A DNA stretch of 7,091 bases, taken from NCBI GenBank assembly GCA_011049295.1, contig DSCA01000204.1, positions 1 through 7,091 of the forward strand, written 5' to 3'. Numbering within the stretch: position 1 is the stretch's first letter; each line of letters begins with the position of its first letter. Under the pieces are notes generated by a model. The model did not search any database. It saw nothing but the letters and a program-made list of their open reading frames with translations, and had not been told where the DNA came from. Both the position numbers and the translations under genes were made by a program. This stretch comes from Thermoplasmatales archaeon. Lineage in GTDB: Archaea > Thermoplasmatota > E2 > UBA202 > DSCA01. Below, piece by piece: positions 4,819-7,091 of this stretch.

Positions 4819-6090
4819 CTATGCCAGGTACGATACCACGATGGGCACCATCAGGACTCCCATGAGCGCACTCCGGCGCACCCGCACCTCCAGGCACAGC
4901 AGGCCGACGACCGCGCCCACCAGCAGCACCAGCACTCCCTGCCAGAAGGTAAACAGGACCACCAGCAGCAGGATGAAAGCCAGCGATGCCGTGGCCAGCA
5001 GGGGATAGGGCAGAGCTGTGACGCGGCTCGCCGCCCATCGTCCCAGGTACAGCGTGACGTAAAACCCTACCACGGCGGCCACCATCACCGCGGCCAGGGC
5101 CAGGCAGCAGGCAGGGGGAGGCAGCATTCCCGACCAGGTTTCCACGGCCACCAGCTCCCTCATCACCATGGCGGTGCCGCTGCGCGCCTGCCCAGTTATG
5201 AACAGCACAGCCAGCACGAAAAAGGCGGTGGCCGTGTTCACCGCCGACAGCGCCACTACCACCCGCTCCCGCGACCATGTCTTGCTCCCCGTCAGGGCCA
5301 GAATGGTGCCCACCGCCGCCGTCACCCCCGGCAGCACCGACACCAGGGACCCGGCCAGCACCCCACGACCGGTTTCCGGAAGCCCGCACTCCACCTCCGC
5401 CCCCACCTCTCCTGCCTGCTGCTCGGGCAGGGGCCCGCTCCGCATGGCGTGCAGGAGGGTGGGAACGCCGAACAGGCCCACCAGCGCCGGAAAAAGCAGC
5501 GAACCGGGCAGGTTGAAGGGGGAGCTCACCGGAACCGCATCCAGCAGCAGGCCGTAGATGCCGGCCAGGAGAAACACCCCGGCGGCCAGGGCCACGTGGC
5601 GGGGACTCTTTTCCGTGCCCACCATCACCAGGGCCACCGCTACCAGAACCCAGGGAACCACGTCTATCATCAGCGAATATCCATTCAGGGGCGGTCCCAT
5701 CAGCAGACGGAAGGGAATGAGCAGGAGGAAGCCCAGCCCCACGGCGGCGGCGCTACCCGCAGCGGAGAGCCTCACCGCCTCGTACCCCCGCCCCTCCCGC
5801 AGCAGGACGTGGGCGGGCAGCAGAACCAGGGCTGTATCCTCCTCCGGGGCCCCCAGAAAGGTGGCCGGGATGATGTTGACGAAAGTATGCACCATGGAGG
5901 CCGCTGCCACGGTTACTGCTACCAGCAGCAGACCGCCGGCGCCCCCACCGAGGACACCGGCCAGCACGCCGGACAGGGAGAGCAGAAGCAGGGCCATGGT
6001 GTTCACGTGCAGCCCGGGAATCAGCCCGGTCAGGCAGCCGATGGCCGCACCCAGCAGCGCGCAGCCCGCCAGAAGGAGCAACCCCGGCAT
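4819..6090 (-). CDS. TctA-like multi-pass permease (archaeal COG1784 type)
   Basis: The 423-residue, very hydrophobic product belongs to the TctA family (Pfam PF01970) in its archaeal form (COG1784). Family marks are GCLTGLIPGLHVNT at residues 18-31, SMVHTFVNIIPATFLGAPEE at 65-84, and a second-half echo of the first motif, GSLVSVLPGVTAAVGT at 247-262, showing the internal two-fold repeat. A dozen or so membrane segments are likely. Bacterial TctA imports tricarboxylates with a small membrane partner TctB and a periplasmic binding protein TctC. Neither is recognisable nearby, so substrate and mechanism are open. The gene starts two bases after the OB-fold gene stop, so both share a transcript; a GGGATAG stretch before the ATG is a poor ribosome-binding site. 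Confidence 0.9.
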   Translation of the reverse strand: MPGLLLLAGCALLGAAIGCLTGLIPGLHVNTMALLLLSLSGVLAGVLGGGAGGLLLVAVTVAAASMVHTFVNIIPATFLGAPEEDTALVLLPAHVLLREGRGYEAVRLSAAGSAAAVGLGFLLLIPFRLLMGPPLNGYSLMIDVVPWVLVAVALVMVGTEKSPRHVALAAGVFLLAGIYGLLLDAVPVSSPFNLPGSLLFPALVGLFGVPTLLHAMRSGPLPEQQAGEVGAEVECGLPETGRGVLAGSLVSVLPGVTAAVGTILALTGSKTWSRERVVVALSAVNTATAFFVLAVLFITGQARSGTAMVMRELVAVETWSGMLPPPACCLALAAVMVAAVVGFYVTLYLGRWAASRVTALPYPLLATASLAFILLLVVLFTFWQGVLVLLVGAVVGLLCLEVRVRRSALMGVLMVPIVVSYLA

Positions 6091-6092
6091 GG

Positions 6093-6731
6093 CTATCCCA
6101 GCACCGTTACGCCGTGTGCCTCTTCGCAGATGTCAAGATACAGGCTCATGGTGTCCGGGGTGTAGGTAAGCCGGGCTCTCACCGCCACCTGGTCGTGCCG
6201 CCGGGCGGAGAGGTTAATGGAGCGGGGGTGACGCACCTGAACCGAGTACTGCTGCTGCACGTCGGTGAGGTAGAAGGAGGAGTCATACAGACGGGATATG
6301 TAGCCGGTGACGTTCACGTTGGTATCCACGTAGTCATTATAATGGGAGGCCAGCTCCCAGAGAGGTATGCTGACCGCATCCCAGGATCTGAGGGTTTCCA
6401 CCCGGTCGGCCACGATTTCCCAGCGGCCCTGGTAACGCTGCACGGTTCCCTCCACTTCCACCTGGTCACCATAGTGGACGGCACAGCCGCCGGGGACAAA
6501 CACCATCAGCCGGGCGTCTCCCCGGCAAATGGTGATTATGGAGGCTTCCCCTGTCTGGTAGGCGTCCACCACCCTGCCCACCACGCTGACCGTTTCGCCC
6601 TCGTGCTCCTGCACGTCGGTGATGCCTACCTGCGGAGGCTGCACGTAGCAGCCCAGGGCATAGAGCCCGGCCAGGCCGGCCAGGGCGGCCGCCAGGTACA
6701 CATAGCGTTTGTTTGTACCGCTCACGTCCAT
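6093..6731 (-). CDS. Membrane-anchored protein with two OB-fold-like domains
   Basis: The 212-residue product has a short basic N-terminus (NKRY) and one hydrophobic segment at about 11-30, so it should be anchored in the membrane with the rest outside. The segment ends in ALGC (Cys28), a poor lipobox; a lipoprotein form is possible but unproven. Residues about 36-114 look like an OB fold (EGETVSVVGRVVDA, then GDQVEVEGTVQRYQGRWEIV), and about 122-212 like a second (NVNVTGYISRL, FYLTDVQQQYSV, HDQVAVRARL). OB folds bind nucleic acid, sugars or peptides; an extracytoplasmic place makes DNA binding less obvious. It leads the permease gene with a 2-bp gap, so a partner or accessory role in transport is a reasonable guess. 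Confidence 0.75.
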   Translation of the reverse strand: MDVSGTNKRYVYLAAALAGLAGLYALGCYVQPPQVGITDVQEHEGETVSVVGRVVDAYQTGEASIITICRGDARLMVFVPGGCAVHYGDQVEVEGTVQRYQGRWEIVADRVETLRSWDAVSIPLWELASHYNDYVDTNVNVTGYISRLYDSSFYLTDVQQQYSVQVRHPRSINLSARRHDQVAVRARLTYTPDTMSLYLDICEEAHGVTVLG

Positions 6732-6741
6732 GTATGTATAC
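6732..6741. promoter_or_regulatory. Short palindrome at the OB-fold gene start
   Basis: GTAT and ATAC flank two central bases directly before the ATG at 6731. If transcription begins near 6743, this site covers the start point and could be an operator. Such short symmetric AT-rich sequence also arises by chance. Confidence 0.15.
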
Positions 6742-6762
6742 CCGATATGACGAATGAAGGAG

Positions 6763-6774
6763 CCATTTAAATAT
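6763..6774 (-). promoter_or_regulatory. TATA box of the OB-fold/permease operon
   Basis: The minus strand reads ATATTTAAATGG, centred about 38 bp before the ATG, giving an expected leader of roughly 10-12 nt with no Shine-Dalgarno site. The spacing is a little longer than for the other promoters in the window. The box lies in the 54-bp gap behind the M23-like gene. Confidence 0.55.
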
Positions 6775-6785
6775 CTTGCATTTTT

Positions 6786-7091
6786 TCAGATAGACCCGTT
6801 TTTCAGGTAGAGCACAGGGTTTCTCCAGGGGACGTCGCCCTCGCCGCCAAACCAGTTTCCTCCCCGGTAGGGGGCGCGGGGCGGGGGGAGGCTGTCCAGC
6901 ACCTCCAAATGCAGCATGGAACACCGGTTCTCCTGTCGCAGCCGCTGGACATAGCAGGGGGCCCGGTGGTCGATTTTTTCCCGGTTCAGCACGGACCCCA
7001 CGTGGCCAATGAGCTGGCCGGCCCTCACGCCCTGTCCGGCTTTGACCACGGTGTCCCGCAACTCCGCATATCGGCACAGGACCCGGTCATG
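6786..7091 (-). CDS. M23/LytM-like protein, C-terminal part (5' end outside the window)
   Basis: Only the last 101 residues are visible; the frame is open to the window edge, so the gene continues to the right. The visible part matches the C-terminal half of M23 (LytM) endopeptidase domains: RYAEL, then VVKAGQGVRAGQLIGHVG, then SMLHLEVLD and a closing PVLYL stretch. M23 enzymes cut peptide cross-bridges of bacterial cell walls using zinc. Here the usual catalytic His of the Y-x-H-L motif is Glu (YAEL), and the first His of the H-x-H motif is Met (MLH), while the last His is kept. The protein may therefore be inactive or a divergent subfamily. Archaea lack murein, so the role is uncertain. A TTG at 7061 is probably not the true start, since the domain extends past it. 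Confidence 0.8.
   Translation of the reverse strand, partial: HDRVLCRYAELRDTVVKAGQGVRAGQLIGHVGSVLNREKIDHRAPCYVQRLRQENRCSMLHLEVLDSLPPPRAPYRGGNWFGGEGDVPWRNPVLYLKNGSI

Noticed and set aside
4742..5389. N-terminal extension of the exported membrane-protein frame
   Set aside because: It overlaps the permease in another frame, and a signal peptide and TATA box place the real start at 4741.
4711..6165. Long plus-strand open frame (484 codons) opposite the permease
   Set aside because: Gln/His/Arg/Gly-rich product without any domain, mirror of a hydrophobic gene; the minus-strand frame matches a known permease family.

Overview
The window is a piece of an archaeal chromosome. Three things show this: an archaeal/eukaryotic-type ribosomal protein L15e, an archaeal exosome-associated RNA-binding protein (COG1325 type) directly behind it, and TATA-type promoters in place of bacterial -35/-10 boxes. 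A DUF2240 protein and an archaeal-type TctA-like permease fit the Euryarchaeota in a broad sense. The coding DNA is GC-rich (by eye above 60%) and the promoters are AT-rich. A Thermoplasmatota-like lineage is my inference only; nothing here fixes the genus.

Layout, left to right. (1) 1-210 is a non-coding leader with one strong TATA box and possible extra control sites. (2) 211-1701, plus strand: L15e, COG1325-type RNA-binding protein, zinc-ribbon protein; a translation/RNA-processing operon. (3) 1691-2975, minus strand: a tandem helix-hairpin-helix protein, then a metallo-beta-lactamase-fold hydrolase. The hydrolase end overlaps the zinc-ribbon gene end by 11 bp. (4) 2976-3056: a compact divergent promoter. 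(5) 3057-4009, plus strand: a short HisA-related half-barrel-like protein and a DUF2240 protein, overlapping by 4 bp (ATGA). (6) 4028-7091, minus strand: an envelope-related block. In transcription order it holds a partial M23/LytM-like protein (cut by the window edge), a membrane-anchored tandem OB-fold protein, a TctA-like multi-pass permease, and an exported membrane protein of unknown function.

Five transcription units have a visible start, and each has a TATA-like element centred about 27-38 bp before the start codon. Transcripts should therefore be leaderless or carry very short leaders. Inside operons genes abut or overlap, and Shine-Dalgarno sequences are weak or absent.

I found no rRNA, tRNA, CRISPR array, insertion sequence or obvious mobile element. 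The parts most worth a second look are the shortened HisA-like protein without the usual catalytic Asp, the M23-like protein without the usual catalytic His positions, the OB-fold/TctA pair without TctB or TctC, and the HhH/metallo-hydrolase pair. I did not see a clearly new defence or mobile system.
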